A stretch of 64,000 nt of DNA from Streptomyces monashensis. GTDB taxonomy: Bacteria > Actinomycetota > Actinomycetes > Streptomycetales > Streptomycetaceae. The notes beneath the pieces were generated by a model. The model was not told the DNA's origin. It saw only the letters and a program-made list of their open reading frames with translations, and did no database searches. The DNA is taken from the NCBI RefSeq assembly GCF_001866665.1, contig NZ_MLYO01000023.1:62001-126000 (forward strand). Direction: 5' to 3'. Positions within the stretch are counted from its first letter, which is position 1; each line of letters opens with the position of its first letter. Positions 46,962 to 56,847 of this stretch are shown here, piece by piece. Position numbers and translations under genes: made by a program.

Positions 46962-46989
46962 CGGCACCGTGAACGCGTCACGCACATGA

Positions 46990-47018
46990 TTGACATGAGC
47001 ATGGCATATACGATTGAT
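46990..47018 (+). promoter_or_regulatory. Possible promoter of argCJBD
   Basis: TTGACA at 46990-46995 and ATTGAT at 47013-47018 are 17 bases apart, about 50 bases before the argC start. The local AT-rich stretch (GCATGGCATATACGATTGATG) is unusual here and faintly resembles an ArgR box, but I would not call one. Confidence 0.4.
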
Positions 47019-47020
47019 GA

Positions 47021-48097
<1,077 letters not shown>

Positions 48098-48125
48098 ACG
48101 ACCCACGGGCGCACAAGGAGATGCA

Positions 48126-49277
48126 GTGAGCGTCACCGCAGCACGAGGCTTCACGGCGGCGGGCATCGCCGCGGGAATCAAGCAGAACGGCGACCGGGAC
48201 CTGGCTCTCGTCGTCAACAACGGGCCGGGCCGCGCCGCGGCGGGCGTCTTCACCGCCAACCGTGTGCAGGCGGCCCCCGTCCGGTGGTCCCGGCAGGTCC
48301 TCGCGGACGGTGGGATCCGCGCCGTGGTGCTCAACTCCGGTGGCGCCAACGCCTGTACCGGGCCGCAGGGCTTCACGGACACCTGCGCCACCGCCGAACG
48401 GACCGCCGAACTGCTGGGTCTGGCGACGGCGGACGTGGCGGTCTGCTCCACCGGGCTCATCGGCGTACCGCTGCCCATGGACCGGGTCCTGAACGGCGTC
48501 GCGAGCGCCGTCACCCGGTTGTCCGCCGCCGGCGGCCAGGACGCGGCGGCGGCCGTCATGACCACCGACACGGTGCCCAAGACGGCCGCCGTCACCCGGG
48601 GCGCCTGGACCGTCGGCGGCATGGCCAAGGGCGCCGGGATGCTCGCCCCCGGCCTCGCCACCATGCTCGTCGTGCTCACCACGGACGCCGCCCTGGACAG
48701 CGCGGCCCTGGACCGGGCACTGCGGGACGCCACCCGGGTCACCTTCGACCGGGTCGACTCCGACGGCTGCATGTCCACCAACGACACCGTGCTGCTGCTC
48801 TCCTCCGGTGCGTCCCGACTCACCCCGGACTACGCCGAGTTCGCCGAGGCCGTCCGCACGGTCTGCGCGGATCTGGCCCGGCAGCTCATCGGGGACGCCG
48901 AGGGCGCGAGCAAGGAGATCCGCGTCGAGGTCGTGGGCGCCGCGAGCGAGCACGACGCCGTCGAGGTGGGCCGTTCCGTCGCCCGCAACAACCTCCTCAA
49001 GTGCGCCGTCCACGGCGAGGACCCCAACTGGGGCCGCGTCCTGTCCGCCATCGGCACCACCTCCGCCGCCTTCGAACCCGACCGGCTCGGCGTCGCCATC
49101 AACGGCGTATGGGTCTGCAAGGGCGGATCGGTGGGCGAGGACCGCGCCCTGGTGGACATGACCGGCCGTGAGGTCCGCATCACCGTGGACCTCGCCGCGG
49201 GCACGGACTGCGCCGTCATCTGGACCAACGACCTCACCGCCGACTACGTCCACGAGAACAGCGAGTACGCCTCATGA
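48126..49277 (+). CDS. argJ: Bifunctional ornithine acetyltransferase/N-acetylglutamate synthase
   Basis: ArgJ of 383 residues moves the acetyl group from N-acetylornithine to glutamate, giving free ornithine and recycling acetylglutamate. The self-cleavage region is clear: [18 protein letters not shown], with the Thr that becomes the N-terminal nucleophile of the beta chain. [10 protein letters not shown] and [13 protein letters not shown] are family motifs. It starts with GTG, with AAGGAG five bases before it, 28 bases after argC, and overlaps argB as ATGA. It is the step that releases L-ornithine, the substrate of the KtzI-type hydroxylase at 54638-55984. Confidence 0.97.
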   Translation: MSVTAARGFTAAGIAAGIKQNGDRDLALVVNNGPGRAAAGVFTANRVQAAPVRWSRQVLADGGIRAVVLNSGGANACTGPQGFTDTCATAERTAELLGLATADVAVCSTGLIGVPLPMDRVLNGVASAVTRLSAAGGQDAAAAVMTTDTVPKTAAVTRGAWTVGGMAKGAGMLAPGLATMLVVLTTDAALDSAALDRALRDATRVTFDRVDSDGCMSTNDTVLLLSSGASRLTPDYAEFAEAVRTVCADLARQLIGDAEGASKEIRVEVVGAASEHDAVEVGRSVARNNLLKCAVHGEDPNWGRVLSAIGTTSAAFEPDRLGVAINGVWVCKGGSVGEDRALVDMTGREVRITVDLAAGTDCAVIWTNDLTADYVHENSEYAS

Positions 49278-50272
49278 GCGCTTCTCCGCCTCCCCGGCCG
49301 GCCGCCCGGCCCGCCGGCCCCGACCGCCGCGATCCCGACCGCTCGGACGAACGCACGGCCCACGCCCTGCCCAAGGCCCGCGCCCTGGTCGAGGCACTGC
49401 CCTGGATGGCGCGCCACCGGGGCAAGACCGTCGTCATCAAGTTCGGCGGCAACGCCATGGTCGACGACGACCTGAAGGCGGCCTTCGCCATGGACATCCT
49501 CTATCTGCGGCACGCGGGTCTGCACCCCGTCGTGGTGCACGGCGGCGGCCCGCAGATCAGCGCACAACTCGAACGCCTGGGCCTGGAGTCACGGTTCGAG
49601 GGCGGCCTGCGGGTCACCACCGACGAGACCATGGACGTCGTCCGCATGGTCCTCGCCGGGCAGGTGCAGCGCGAGCTCGTCGGGCTGCTCAACGCGCACG
49701 GCCCGCTCGCGGTGGGCCTGACGGGTGAGGACGCGCGCCTGATGACCGCCGTCAAGCACTACGCGCACAAGGACGGCAGGCCCGTGGACATCGGCCGCGT
49801 CGGCGAGGTCGCCCACGTCGACACCGGGGTCGTGCAGGCCCTCATCGACGACGGACGCATCCCCGTGATCTCCTCCATCGCCCGGCCCGAGGACGACAAG
49901 GACGCCGCGCAGGGCGGGGTGTTCAATGTCAACGCCGACACCGCGGCCGCGGCCCTGGCCGCCGCGCTCGGCGCCGAGATGCTGCTGATCCTGACCGACG
50001 TCGAGGGTCTGTACGCGAACTGGCCGCACAGCGACGAGGTGATCCCCCGCCTGACCGCCGGCGAACTGGCCGCACTGCTGCCGGGGTTGGCCTCCGGCAT
50101 GATCCCCAAGATGGAGGGCTGCCTGCACGCCGTGCGCAACGGGGTGGGCAGCGCCCGCGTCGTCGACGGCCGGGTCAAGCACTCCATCCTGCTGCAGATC
50201 TTCACCGACGTAGGCGCCGGCACGGTGGTCGTGCCGGACGACGAGGTCCGCTTCGAGGGGGCGACGGCATGA
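49274..50272 (+). CDS. argB: N-acetylglutamate kinase
   Basis: Second enzyme of the acetylated ornithine route, phosphorylating N-acetylglutamate. The kinase motifs [11 protein letters not shown] and [11 protein letters not shown] are present, as are the nucleotide motif ILTDVEGLY and [12 protein letters not shown] of the C-terminal domain. It has 332 residues; about 35 Pro/Arg-rich N-terminal residues precede the core, slightly longer than most homologues, so an internal start is possible. Its ATG overlaps the argJ stop and its stop overlaps the argD start, both as ATGA, so the operon is tightly coupled. Confidence 0.97.
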   Translation: MSASPPPRPAARPAGPDRRDPDRSDERTAHALPKARALVEALPWMARHRGKTVVIKFGGNAMVDDDLKAAFAMDILYLRHAGLHPVVVHGGGPQISAQLERLGLESRFEGGLRVTTDETMDVVRMVLAGQVQRELVGLLNAHGPLAVGLTGEDARLMTAVKHYAHKDGRPVDIGRVGEVAHVDTGVVQALIDDGRIPVISSIARPEDDKDAAQGGVFNVNADTAAAALAAALGAEMLLILTDVEGLYANWPHSDEVIPRLTAGELAALLPGLASGMIPKMEGCLHAVRNGVGSARVVDGRVKHSILLQIFTDVGAGTVVVPDDEVRFEGATA

Positions 50273-51489
50273 GCGACGGCACGGACGGCACCGGGGCGGG
50301 CAACGCGACGCTGACCCGCCGCTGGCAGGGCGTCATGATGGACAACTTCGGCACCCCCCGGTTGCCCCTGGTCCGCGGCCGGGGCACCCGGGTCTGGGAC
50401 GCGGAGGGCAACGAGTACCTCGACTTCGTCGGCGGCATCGCGGTCAACGCGCTCGGCCATGCACATCCCGCGGTCGTACGGGCCGTCTCCGAGCAGGCCG
50501 CCGCACTCGGACATGTCTCCAACCTGTTCATCGCCGAACCGACCGTGCGCCTCGCCGAGCACCTGCTGCGGCTCGCCGGGCGCGCGGGCCGGGTCTACTT
50601 CTCCAACTCCGGGGCCGAGGCCAACGAGGCGGCCTTCAAGATCGGCAGACTCACCGGCCGTACCCACATGGTGTCGGCCACCGGAGGCTTCCACGGCCGC
50701 ACCATGGGGGCCCTGGCCCTCACCGGCCAGCGCGCCAAGCAGCGCCCCTTCGAGCCGCTGCCGGGCGAGGTCAGCCATGTGCCGTACGGGGACGCCGCGG
50801 CCCTGCACACCGCCGTCACCCCGCACACCGCCCTGGTGATGCTGGAACCCCTACAGGGGGAGAACGGCGTGGTCGTGCCGCCGCCCGGCTATCTGCGGGC
50901 CGCCCGCGAGATCACGGCGGCGACCGGCACCCTCCTCGTCCTGGACGAGATCCAGACCGGCATCGGGCGTACGGGCCACTGGTTCGCCGCGCAGGCCGAG
51001 GACGTCGAGGCGGATGTCGTCACCCTCGCCAAGGGTCTGGGCGGCGGACTGCCCATCGGCGCGACGCTCGCCTTCGGCGCGGCCGCGGATCTGCTCACGC
51101 CCGGCGCGCACGGCTCCACCTTCAGCGGGAACCCCGTGGTGTGCGCGGCCGCCCTCGCCGTCCTGGACACCATCGAACGCACGGGCGTGCTCGGCCACGT
51201 GACCCGGGCCGGGGAGCGGCTGCGGCGCGGCCTGGAGCGGCTGGGCCACCCGCTGGTGCGCGAAGTCCGCGGCGCCGGGCTGCTGTTGGGCGTCGTCCTC
51301 GACGGAGCACTCGCGGCACAGGTGCAGCGCGCCGCCCAGGACCGGGGTCTCCTGGTGAACGCCGTGCTGCCGGACGTCATCCGGCTCGCCCCGCCGCTGA
51401 ACGTGTCGGACCGTGCGGTGGACACCTTCCTCGACCGCTTCCCGGCGGCCCTGTCCGAGGCCCTCGGCGAACACCTGACGGCGGCCTGA
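50269..51489 (+). CDS. argD: Acetylornithine aminotransferase
   Basis: Class III PLP aminotransferase of 406 residues that converts N-acetylglutamate semialdehyde to N-acetylornithine with glutamate. The PLP-binding Lys lies in [17 protein letters not shown] near 253; [15 protein letters not shown] and [12 protein letters not shown] are typical. It closes argCJBD and converges on the StrR-type regulator, 52 bases away. The operon order equals that of the housekeeping Streptomyces arg cluster, so this may be a second copy dedicated to the pathway, or less likely the only copy, with the cluster inserted beside it. Confidence 0.96.
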   Translation: MSDGTDGTGAGNATLTRRWQGVMMDNFGTPRLPLVRGRGTRVWDAEGNEYLDFVGGIAVNALGHAHPAVVRAVSEQAAALGHVSNLFIAEPTVRLAEHLLRLAGRAGRVYFSNSGAEANEAAFKIGRLTGRTHMVSATGGFHGRTMGALALTGQRAKQRPFEPLPGEVSHVPYGDAAALHTAVTPHTALVMLEPLQGENGVVVPPPGYLRAAREITAATGTLLVLDEIQTGIGRTGHWFAAQAEDVEADVVTLAKGLGGGLPIGATLAFGAAADLLTPGAHGSTFSGNPVVCAAALAVLDTIERTGVLGHVTRAGERLRRGLERLGHPLVREVRGAGLLLGVVLDGALAAQVQRAAQDRGLLVNAVLPDVIRLAPPLNVSDRAVDTFLDRFPAALSEALGEHLTAA

Positions 51490-51541
51490 GGGCAGCCCGG
51501 CGCAGACCTGACCCCCGGCCGCGCGGCACTCGCCGGCCAGG

Positions 51542-52513
51542 TCACGTCCGCCGGGTCTCGAGTTCGTTGGCGAAGCGCAGCCAGTGGTCGGCGCAGCGGC
51601 GTGCGGCCTGCGCGAGGAACTCCGCGCGGTGTCCGGGCACGCTCCGTGCCAGCCTGATCCACTTCGACTCGTCGCCGATCGAGTGGACGCTCAGCATCCG
51701 CAACAGCATCCGGCCGGCATCCGTGCGCAGCGACGGGTCCTTGCGCATGTTCGGCAGCAGCAGCCCGATGGTGGCCGCGGAGACGTGCAGCGCCGTCCGG
51801 CCGGGGGCCGGCTGCGGGAGGGCCTCGCCGGCCGGCCGCGGGGCGGCCTCGGGCGGGGCCGGACACGCCGTCGCCGCCTGCCTCCTGGACGCGAGGGGGT
51901 CCTGCCCCTGGCGCATGCGGTCCCGTACGTCCTTGGCGGTCGCCGTGGCGATGCCCGCCTGCTCGGCTATCTCCCGCAGCGATGCCCCGGGGTTGGCGGC
52001 GATCACCTGGCTCGCCCGCAGCCGCCCCTCGGTCGCCCGCAGCGGCCGGACCCGTCCGTCCCGGCCCACCCGCGCGTTCAACTGTTCGTTCTGGCCGGTC
52101 GAACGACGCCGGACGCCGGCGACGGTGCTGGCCGCGAGCCCGGCGGTGGCGGCGATCCGCCGGTCCGACCAGTTCGGGCGGGCCCGCAGGATCCGCTGTG
52201 CCGCGGCCGTCCGGTCGGCCAGCGACAGGGGCAGCCCGTGGGTGATGTTGAGCCACACCCCCAGGGCGAAGGCCTCGACCTCCCCGCCCTCGAAGAACTC
52301 CACCTCGATGGTGTCGTCGCCGCGCAGCCGGGCCGCCCCGATCCGGTGCATCCCGTCGATGACCCGCATCGTCTCGCGGTGCACGAGGATCGGCGGCAGC
52401 GGCGAGTCGAGCCTGGCGAGCATCCGGACGCGCTCACCGTCGACGCCGTTGATCCGCGGGGAGTCGGAGTCCCGCAGCGATTCCACGGGCAGCGTCGCCC
52501 GGTCAAGACCCAT
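51542..52513 (-). CDS. StrR-family pathway regulator (ParB-like N-domain)
   Basis: Protein of 323 residues. The N-terminal ParB/sulfiredoxin-like fold has SPRINGVDGERVRMLA and LPPILVHRETMRVIDGMHR, then a helix-turn-helix segment (WSDRRIAATAGLAASTVAGV near 120-140) and a second HTH-like helix pair near 180 (ASLREIAEQAGIATATAKDV). This is the layout of StrR, NovG and similar antibiotic-cluster activators, not of chromosomal ParB. GGGGG lies about seven bases before the ATG. It is divergent from an LmbU-type gene over a 383-base region carrying a GTTC/GAAC inverted repeat and a GTCCCG palindrome. It probably activates cluster genes and perhaps its own. Confidence 0.9.
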   Translation of the reverse strand: MGLDRATLPVESLRDSDSPRINGVDGERVRMLARLDSPLPPILVHRETMRVIDGMHRIGAARLRGDDTIEVEFFEGGEVEAFALGVWLNITHGLPLSLADRTAAAQRILRARPNWSDRRIAATAGLAASTVAGVRRRSTGQNEQLNARVGRDGRVRPLRATEGRLRASQVIAANPGASLREIAEQAGIATATAKDVRDRMRQGQDPLASRRQAATACPAPPEAAPRPAGEALPQPAPGRTALHVSAATIGLLLPNMRKDPSLRTDAGRMLLRMLSVHSIGDESKWIRLARSVPGHRAEFLAQAARRCADHWLRFANELETRRT

Positions 52514-52585
52514 CAGGGACCCCCGCGGTGATGGTCATGAGGTGCAGGTACACGTACGGCTCCCCTCCGTAGCCGGGCGAGGCGG

Positions 52586-52616
52586 GTTCAGCGATGAATT
52601 CCGGCCGAGATCGAAC
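52586..52616. promoter_or_regulatory. Possible StrR-type binding site
   Basis: GTTCAGCG at the left and AGATCGAAC at the right form an inverted GTTC...GAAC pair spanning 31 bases. The StrR consensus that I recall is GTTCGACTG-N11-CAGTCGAAC (29 bases), so the match is partial. It lies 73 bases before the regulator start. Confidence 0.3.
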
Positions 52617-52685
52617 ATGCCGTCCGGCCGGGAAAAGCGGAGGAAAAGGGGGCTCGGCGCTCGGCGTTCCGGGCGGTCGGGCGGC

Positions 52686-52701
52686 GTCCCGTCGACGGGA
52701 C
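52686..52701. promoter_or_regulatory. Candidate LmbU-type operator, site 4
   Basis: GTCCCGTCGACGGGAC, a perfect 16-base palindrome, midway between the divergent StrR-type and LmbU-type genes. It fits the consensus GTCCCGYCGRCGGGAC of the other sites and could mediate autoregulation and control of the StrR-type gene. Confidence 0.55.
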
Positions 52702-52896
52702 GAGCACCCCCCTGCGGGTCGCCGCCCGCACGGTCACGCCCCCGGTCGTGCGGAGTTCACCGACGATGTCACCGGACGATCGGTGCCATGCTACGCACAC
52801 ATCAGCCCCACAGGAGTTCGAGCACCACTACGGCGCCGCTCCAGACCGGCCGGACAGACTTCTTACCGGTTATATGCACCTTCTCGAGGAGGCATG

Positions 52897-53646
52897 ATGG
52901 CACGTCAGACCGATCAGGCCCCGGAGTCGTGCGACGGCCCGGCGACCGCTCTCCCGCAGCCCCCGCCACGGCAACCGCGCACCGCGGGCGCCGCGCCGCG
53001 CCGGGGCAAGGTGCTGACGACCAAGGTGGGTCTGCAGATGCCGGCCGAGATGGCCTACGACGAGTGGGAACGGGCCGGACGCCAGCTCTCCGACGTCCTC
53101 GACTCGTCCTCCTGGTGGCTGGGCGACTGGCTCGTGTACGGCAAGGACCACTACACCGACCGGTACCAGCGCGGGATCCGCGCCGCCGGGCTCTCGTACC
53201 AGACCCTGCGCAACTACGCGTGGGTCTCCCGGCGCTTCGACCTCGCCCGGCGCCGGCCCACCCTGAGCTTCCAGCACCACGCCGAGCTGGCCTCGATGCC
53301 TGCCGAGGAACAGGACCTCTGGCTCGACCGCGCCGAGCAGCGGCAGTGGACCACCAAGCAGTTGCGCGGCGCCATCCGCGCCGAACGCCGGCCGGAGGAA
53401 CGGCCACGCACTCCCACCGAGCCGAGCCGCCCGCTGGAGGTCCCCGACAGCCGGCTTCAGTGGTGGCACAAGGCCGCGGAGCAGCTCGGCGTCGACTTCG
53501 AGCAGTGGGTGATGACCACGCTGGACAGCGCGGCCGCGAGCGCCCTGGAGGACCTCGGCACGCAGGCGGAGAACACGGAGATCTCCGGGCTCAAGGGCAT
53601 CAAGGGCCGCGCCGAGCGGACCCGGCCGGTGGCCATCAGCGCCTGA
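52897..53646 (+). CDS. LmbU-family transcriptional regulator
   Basis: Protein of about 249 residues of the LmbU family. The core reads SSSWWLGDWLVYGKDHYTDR, LSYQTLRNYAWVSRRFD and LSFQHHAEL, with WLDRAEQRQWTTKQLR, closely parallel to the copy at 43388-44092. The N-terminus (about 45 residues) is Pro/Arg-rich. GAGGAGG lies just before two consecutive ATGs at 52894 and 52897; the second has the better spacing. It is divergent from the StrR-type gene and convergent with the KtzT-type gene (27 bases between stops). The family includes LmbU (lincomycin), reported to bind a CGCCGGCG palindrome; equivalent sites occur in five promoters of this window. Confidence 0.9.
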   Translation: MARQTDQAPESCDGPATALPQPPPRQPRTAGAAPRRGKVLTTKVGLQMPAEMAYDEWERAGRQLSDVLDSSSWWLGDWLVYGKDHYTDRYQRGIRAAGLSYQTLRNYAWVSRRFDLARRRPTLSFQHHAELASMPAEEQDLWLDRAEQRQWTTKQLRGAIRAERRPEERPRTPTEPSRPLEVPDSRLQWWHKAAEQLGVDFEQWVMTTLDSAAASALEDLGTQAENTEISGLKGIKGRAERTRPVAISA

Positions 53647-53673
53647 GCCCCCGGCGCCGGGGCCTCCGGGACG

Positions 53674-54318
53674 TCACGGCAGCCGGCTCATCAGCCCGGC
53701 GGTCTCGCGCTTGTACGTACACGCGCTCCGCCCGAACGACTCCTGTACCCGGTCGCGCACCTCGCCCGGCTGTTCCTGGCTGAGCTTGAACATGCCCTCG
53801 GCCCCGGTGACGGTGACCCGGAAGGCCCCCACGTCGGGCGCGATCCTGCGGAAGTAGCCGAGCGACTCGGTCATGTCCCAGCCGTTGCCGAACGCCCCCT
53901 CGAAGGCGCGCACGGTGGACTGCACCACGCCCAGCGTCTGCTCCAGCGAGTCGATCCTCTCCACCACGCCCCGGACATGCACCGCCGTGAAGTTCCAGGT
54001 CGGGGCGGCCGGGGTCACCTCGTACACGGTGGGCGACACATACGTATGCGGACCCGTGAACGTCAGGAGCAGGACGCTGCCCGTCTCCAGCGCCGCCCAG
54101 TGCGGATTCGCCCGGTTCATGTGCCCGAGCAGCGTGGCCCCCGGCAGCTCGCCGGACCAGTCGGCGGACGTCTCGGGGTCGAAGATGACCGGCAGATGCG
54201 TGGCGAACGGACCGTCCTCGGCACTGCCGTTCGCCACCGCGAGCGCCAGTGGATTGCCACGGATCAGGTCCACTATCCACGAACTGTCCGGTGCGCGGTA
54301 AAAGCGGGGCACGAACAT
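53674..54318 (-). CDS. ktzT: KtzT-type heme-dependent piperazate synthase
   Basis: Protein of 214 residues in the PaiB/FMN-binding split-barrel family, which databases often call a transcriptional regulator. Family motifs are MFVPRFYRAPD at the start, THLPVIFD, LLGHMNRANPHW near 83 and GWDMTESLGYF. KtzT of the kutzneride pathway belongs here and forms the N-N bond of piperazic acid from N5-hydroxyornithine with heme. The neighbouring divergent KtzI-type gene makes exactly that substrate, which is the main reason for this call over a regulator. The ATG at 54318 has AAAGGG nine bases upstream; a TTG seven codons earlier is less likely. A TTGTCC/TAGGGT promoter lies about 140 bases upstream. Confidence 0.93.
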   Translation of the reverse strand: MFVPRFYRAPDSSWIVDLIRGNPLALAVANGSAEDGPFATHLPVIFDPETSADWSGELPGATLLGHMNRANPHWAALETGSVLLLTFTGPHTYVSPTVYEVTPAAPTWNFTAVHVRGVVERIDSLEQTLGVVQSTVRAFEGAFGNGWDMTESLGYFRRIAPDVGAFRVTVTGAEGMFKLSQEQPGEVRDRVQESFGRSACTYKRETAGLMSRLP

Positions 54319-54459
54319 CCGGATCCACCCTTTCGGCAATGGGCTCAGGGCATGGCGCTGACACAGGGCATGAATCCGGCCCAGGGCATGACTGATCGCA
54401 TTACGCCGGACGCATACACCATCGGCCGCGCCACGCCACGTTGTCGAGAATGCGCGCCG

Positions 54460-54488
54460 ACCCTACCGTTGTCCCGCCGACGGGACAA
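54460..54488 (-). promoter_or_regulatory. Likely promoter of the KtzT-type gene
   Basis: On the minus strand TTGTCC (54488-54483) and TAGGGT (54465-54460) are separated by 17 bases, a good vegetative-sigma spacing for Streptomyces. It lies about 142 bases before the start codon, and the spacer is occupied by the palindrome at 54471-54486. Confidence 0.5.
54471..54486. promoter_or_regulatory. Candidate LmbU-type operator, site 5
   Basis: GTCCCGCCGACGGGAC within a longer inverted repeat (CCGTTGTCCCG at 54466-54476 and CGGGACAACGG at 54481-54491). It overlaps the -35 and spacer of the promoter toward the KtzT-type gene. Confidence 0.55.
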
Positions 54489-54637
54489 CGGCTGCAGATT
54501 TCAAGCTGCGTTGACGTCCTATCGAGCGCCCTTCGCGCCCGGTTCCAGTTGCCCTCGAGTCGTTCTCCAGCGCACACTGCAGAACGGTCTCTCGAGCCAC
54601 CGGCCGAGTTTTCCAGACGCAAGTGGGAGAATTTTCT

Positions 54638-55984
54638 ATGGGCATAACGGGTAGGCGCAGCCAAGAGATCTACGACGTGGTCGGAATCGGGTTCGGCCCG
54701 TCCAACCTGTCGCTCGCGATCGCCTTGGAGGAACACGGGGCGAGCGCTCCGCAGCATCCGGTCAGGTCCCGGTTCTTCGAGCGGCAACCCACGTTCGGGT
54801 GGCACCGCAACATGCTGCTGCCGTCGACGACCATGCAGATCTCGTTCCTCAAGGACCTGGCGACCTTCAGGAATCCGATGTCCCGGTTCAGCTTCGTCTC
54901 GTATCTGCACGCCTCCAACCGGCTGGTGCAGTTCGTGAACAACCAGGACTTCTTCCCGACCCGGCAGGAGTTCCACCAGTACCTGGAGTGGGCGGCCGCC
55001 GGCCTGGGCGACCGGGTCACCTACGGCGCCGAGGTCACCTCGATCCGGCCCGGTACCGCGGCCGGGTCCCCTGCGCCCGACCTCCTCGAGATCGAGGTGC
55101 GCGACGGCGACGGCACCACCAGCGTGGTCACCGCGCGCAACGTGGCCGTCTCGACGGGCCTGGTGCCGCGGCTGCCGGAGGGCGTGACGTCCGACGAACG
55201 CGTGTGGCACAGCTCGGAGTTCCTGACCAGGTTCAACGTACAGGACCCGGCGGACCTCAGGAGCGTGGCGGTGGTCGGCGCCGGCCAGAGCGCGGCCGAG
55301 ATCACCCGCTTCCTCCACGACGCCCTGCCGCACGCCCAGGTCTGCGCGGTCATCCCGTCCTACGGCTACTCCGTCGCCGACGACACCCCCTTCGCCAACC
55401 AGGTCTTCGACCCCGGCGCGGTCGACCAGTACTACTTCGGCACCGAGCAGGGACGGGACGCGTTCTGGCGCTATCACCGCAACACCAACTACTCGGTGGT
55501 CGACGCCGACGTCATCCGGGACCTGTACCAGCGCTCGTACGACGAGCAGGTGCGCGGCGCCCAGCGGCTGCACTTCCGCAACCTCACCCGGGTCGCCGAG
55601 GTCGAACGCGCCGGGAGCGGGACGCGTGTGGTGCTGCGCTCGCTGCTCGACGAGCGGACGGAGGAACTGGCCGTCGACGCGCTGGTGTTCGCCACCGGTT
55701 ACGACGGTCTGGACCCGGCCCGCCTGCTCGGCGACTTCGACCGGCACTTCGAGCGCGACGCGTCGGGCAGGCACCGCGTGGAACGCGACTACCGCCTGGT
55801 CAGCACGTCGGGACTGACCTGCGGCGTCTACCTCCAGGGCGGCACCGAGCACAGCCACGGTCTGTCGTCGTCCCTGCTGTCGAACATCGCGGTGCGCAGC
55901 GGCGAGATCGCCGACTCGATCGTGCTGCGGCACACCGAGCGGGAGCTGGGCCGTCCGGTGGAGGTCTCCTCCTCGGCCGCCTGA
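54638..55984 (+). CDS. ktzI: KtzI-type L-ornithine N5-monooxygenase
   Basis: N-hydroxylating flavoprotein of 448 residues of the SidA/PvdA/KtzI class. The FAD motif is VVGIGFGPSNLSLAIALEE, the NADPH motif is VAVVGAGQSAAEI near 212, and the C-terminal motifs VFATGYD and HGLSSSLLSNIAVR mark the ornithine hydroxylases. It hydroxylates the side-chain nitrogen of ornithine; in piperazate pathways the product goes to KtzT. GGGAGA lies seven bases before the ATG. It is divergent from the KtzT-type gene and about 3 kb from argD, so ornithine supply, hydroxylation and cyclisation are grouped. A strong hairpin follows. A hydroxamate siderophore role is the alternative, but no siderophore genes are seen here. 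Confidence 0.96.
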   Translation: MGITGRRSQEIYDVVGIGFGPSNLSLAIALEEHGASAPQHPVRSRFFERQPTFGWHRNMLLPSTTMQISFLKDLATFRNPMSRFSFVSYLHASNRLVQFVNNQDFFPTRQEFHQYLEWAAAGLGDRVTYGAEVTSIRPGTAAGSPAPDLLEIEVRDGDGTTSVVTARNVAVSTGLVPRLPEGVTSDERVWHSSEFLTRFNVQDPADLRSVAVVGAGQSAAEITRFLHDALPHAQVCAVIPSYGYSVADDTPFANQVFDPGAVDQYYFGTEQGRDAFWRYHRNTNYSVVDADVIRDLYQRSYDEQVRGAQRLHFRNLTRVAEVERAGSGTRVVLRSLLDERTEELAVDALVFATGYDGLDPARLLGDFDRHFERDASGRHRVERDYRLVSTSGLTCGVYLQGGTEHSHGLSSSLLSNIAVRSGEIADSIVLRHTERELGRPVEVSSSAA

Positions 55985-56314
55985 GGCGGCACACCGTGGG
56001 GTGGGTCCCGGCGCTGTGGCCGCAGCGCCGGGACCCACTCTCTCATTCAGCCGCCCCTGATTCCCTTTCGGGCGGAGCGTGATTCGCCGCCCGGCGTTTC
56101 CCTTGATATCCGTCGCCCAAGTTGACGGGATTCGGCTTTCGTCGACCCGCGGCCGCGCGCGATGATTGACGGGCAAGCACAGCTCGGGCCGGAAAGCATT
56201 CGTCCGCACGGGGTCCGGGGCACAGCCGAGTGTTTTTGTACCGTACTCAAGCGCATGCCCGGTCATTCGGGGACCGGCCCGTGGCCGCGGTCTTCCACAG
56301 AAGGAGTCGTGCCT
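55985..56314. other. 330-base region after the KtzI-type gene
   Basis: It contains the hairpin at 56001-56038 and then about 270 bases of lower GC before the small gene at 56315. The stretch around 56229-56250 (GTGTTTTTGTACCGTACTC) is the most promoter-like part, but no clear -35/-10 pair could be assigned. No gene is accepted. Confidence 0.5.
56001..56038. terminator. Perfect 16-bp hairpin after the KtzI-type gene
   Basis: Arm 56001-56016 pairs exactly with 56023-56038 across a 6-base loop, 16 bases after the stop codon. Strong GC stem, without a long T run. Confidence 0.85.
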
Positions 56315-56416
56315 ATGAGCGCCCATTGCCCGGTCAGCAACCTCGTCCCGCGCAACGGCGTGGGCGCGGCCCGGGTCGTCGTGCCGGACCCGGGCGAGAC
56401 GGAGGTCCTGCCATGA
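56315..56416 (+). CDS. Small ORF, 33-residue peptide, unknown
   Basis: MSAHCPVSNLVPRNGVGAAR is the start of a 33-residue product ending in ETEVLP. The evidence for translation is the ribosome site AAGGAG nine bases before the ATG and the ATGA overlap of its stop with the next gene. It has one Cys, no membrane segment and no recognisable domain. It may be a leader that couples translation of the downstream gene, or a real small protein. I do not recognise it. Confidence 0.5.
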   Translation: MSAHCPVSNLVPRNGVGAARVVVPDPGETEVLP

Positions 56417-56841
56417 ACGAGCAGCGGCATCGGCGCCCGAACGACGACACCCGAGCCAAGGCTGGGCCAGTCCCCGTGACACACACACCCTGGGTTCCTG
56501 CCTCGGCCGGCCACCGCCCCGCCGTACCTGAGCCCCGCCACCCCGACTGTCTCATCCGTCTGCGGTTCGCCGACGCGGTCGCGCTCGAACGTGCCGACCT
56601 CGCGTTCGGTTCGCTGTCAGACCTGGGCTTCGCCGACGTGCGGAGCGACCCCGCCACCCTCACCCTCCAGATCGCCGGTGACGCCGGCATCGAGTCACTG
56701 CGGGCTGTCCTCGCGGTCCTCGACACGGCAGCGATCACGGCCGAGGCGCTCACCGTGCACACACATGAACTCGACGACGTCTTCGCCGCGTTCACCGGTC
56801 TTCCGGCAACCGCGGGCAGAACCGCCGCCGGCCGCACATGA
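56413..56841 (+). CDS. Stand-alone C-terminal (DUF4162-like) domain of a DrrA-type ATPase
   Basis: Protein of 142 residues. Residues from about 45 onward (CLIRLRFADAVALERAD to the C-terminus) align by eye with the C-terminal domain of the DrrA-type ATPases at 58329-59285 and 18946-19920, including ALTVHTHELDDVFAAFTG against ELTVHTPDLDDVFFALTD. The nucleotide-binding domain is absent: there is no Walker A, signature or Walker B. The first 45 residues are unlike any transporter. GGAGG lies seven bases before the ATG, and its start overlaps the upstream 33-codon gene. It is either the remnant of a deleted transporter or a regulatory subunit for a nearby ATPase. It converges on the NTF2-like gene with a 6-base gap. 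Confidence 0.75.
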   Translation: MNEQRHRRPNDDTRAKAGPVPVTHTPWVPASAGHRPAVPEPRHPDCLIRLRFADAVALERADLAFGSLSDLGFADVRSDPATLTLQIAGDAGIESLRAVLAVLDTAAITAEALTVHTHELDDVFAAFTGLPATAGRTAAGRT

Positions 56842-56847
56842 ACGCGC

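Larger units (their letters stand above)
52514..52896. other. 383-base divergent regulatory region
   Basis: Region between the StrR-type gene (minus) and the LmbU-type gene (plus). It holds the inverted repeat at 52586-52616, the palindrome at 52686-52701 and, close to the LmbU-type gene, an AT-richer stretch TTACCGGTTATATGCACC that may include its promoter. No gene was found in it. Confidence 0.6.
54319..54637. other. 319-base divergent promoter region of the piperazate genes
   Basis: Lies between the KtzT-type (minus) and KtzI-type (plus) genes. It holds a promoter-like pair at 54460-54488 with an overlapping GTCCCG palindrome. The rest shows no gene. Confidence 0.6.

Noticed and set aside
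46996..47020. ArgR box upstream of argC
   Set aside because: The AT-rich stretch only loosely resembles an inverted TGCAT-type box; too many mismatches to claim it.
51490..51541. Terminator between argD and the StrR-type gene
   Set aside because: Partial inverted elements are present but imperfect and interrupted; not strong enough to list.
51542..52513. Chromosome-partition protein ParB
   Set aside because: The ParB-like N-domain is shared with StrR regulators. There is no parA and no parS repeat, and the length and setting fit a pathway regulator.
53674..54318. PaiB-type transcriptional regulator
   Set aside because: The fold family carries that label, but the divergent ornithine N-hydroxylase and the piperazate-type A domains favour the KtzT function.
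54401..56488. Long minus-strand open frame covering the KtzI-type gene
   Set aside because: It runs antisense to a complete ornithine hydroxylase and through a strong terminator; it has no family motif.
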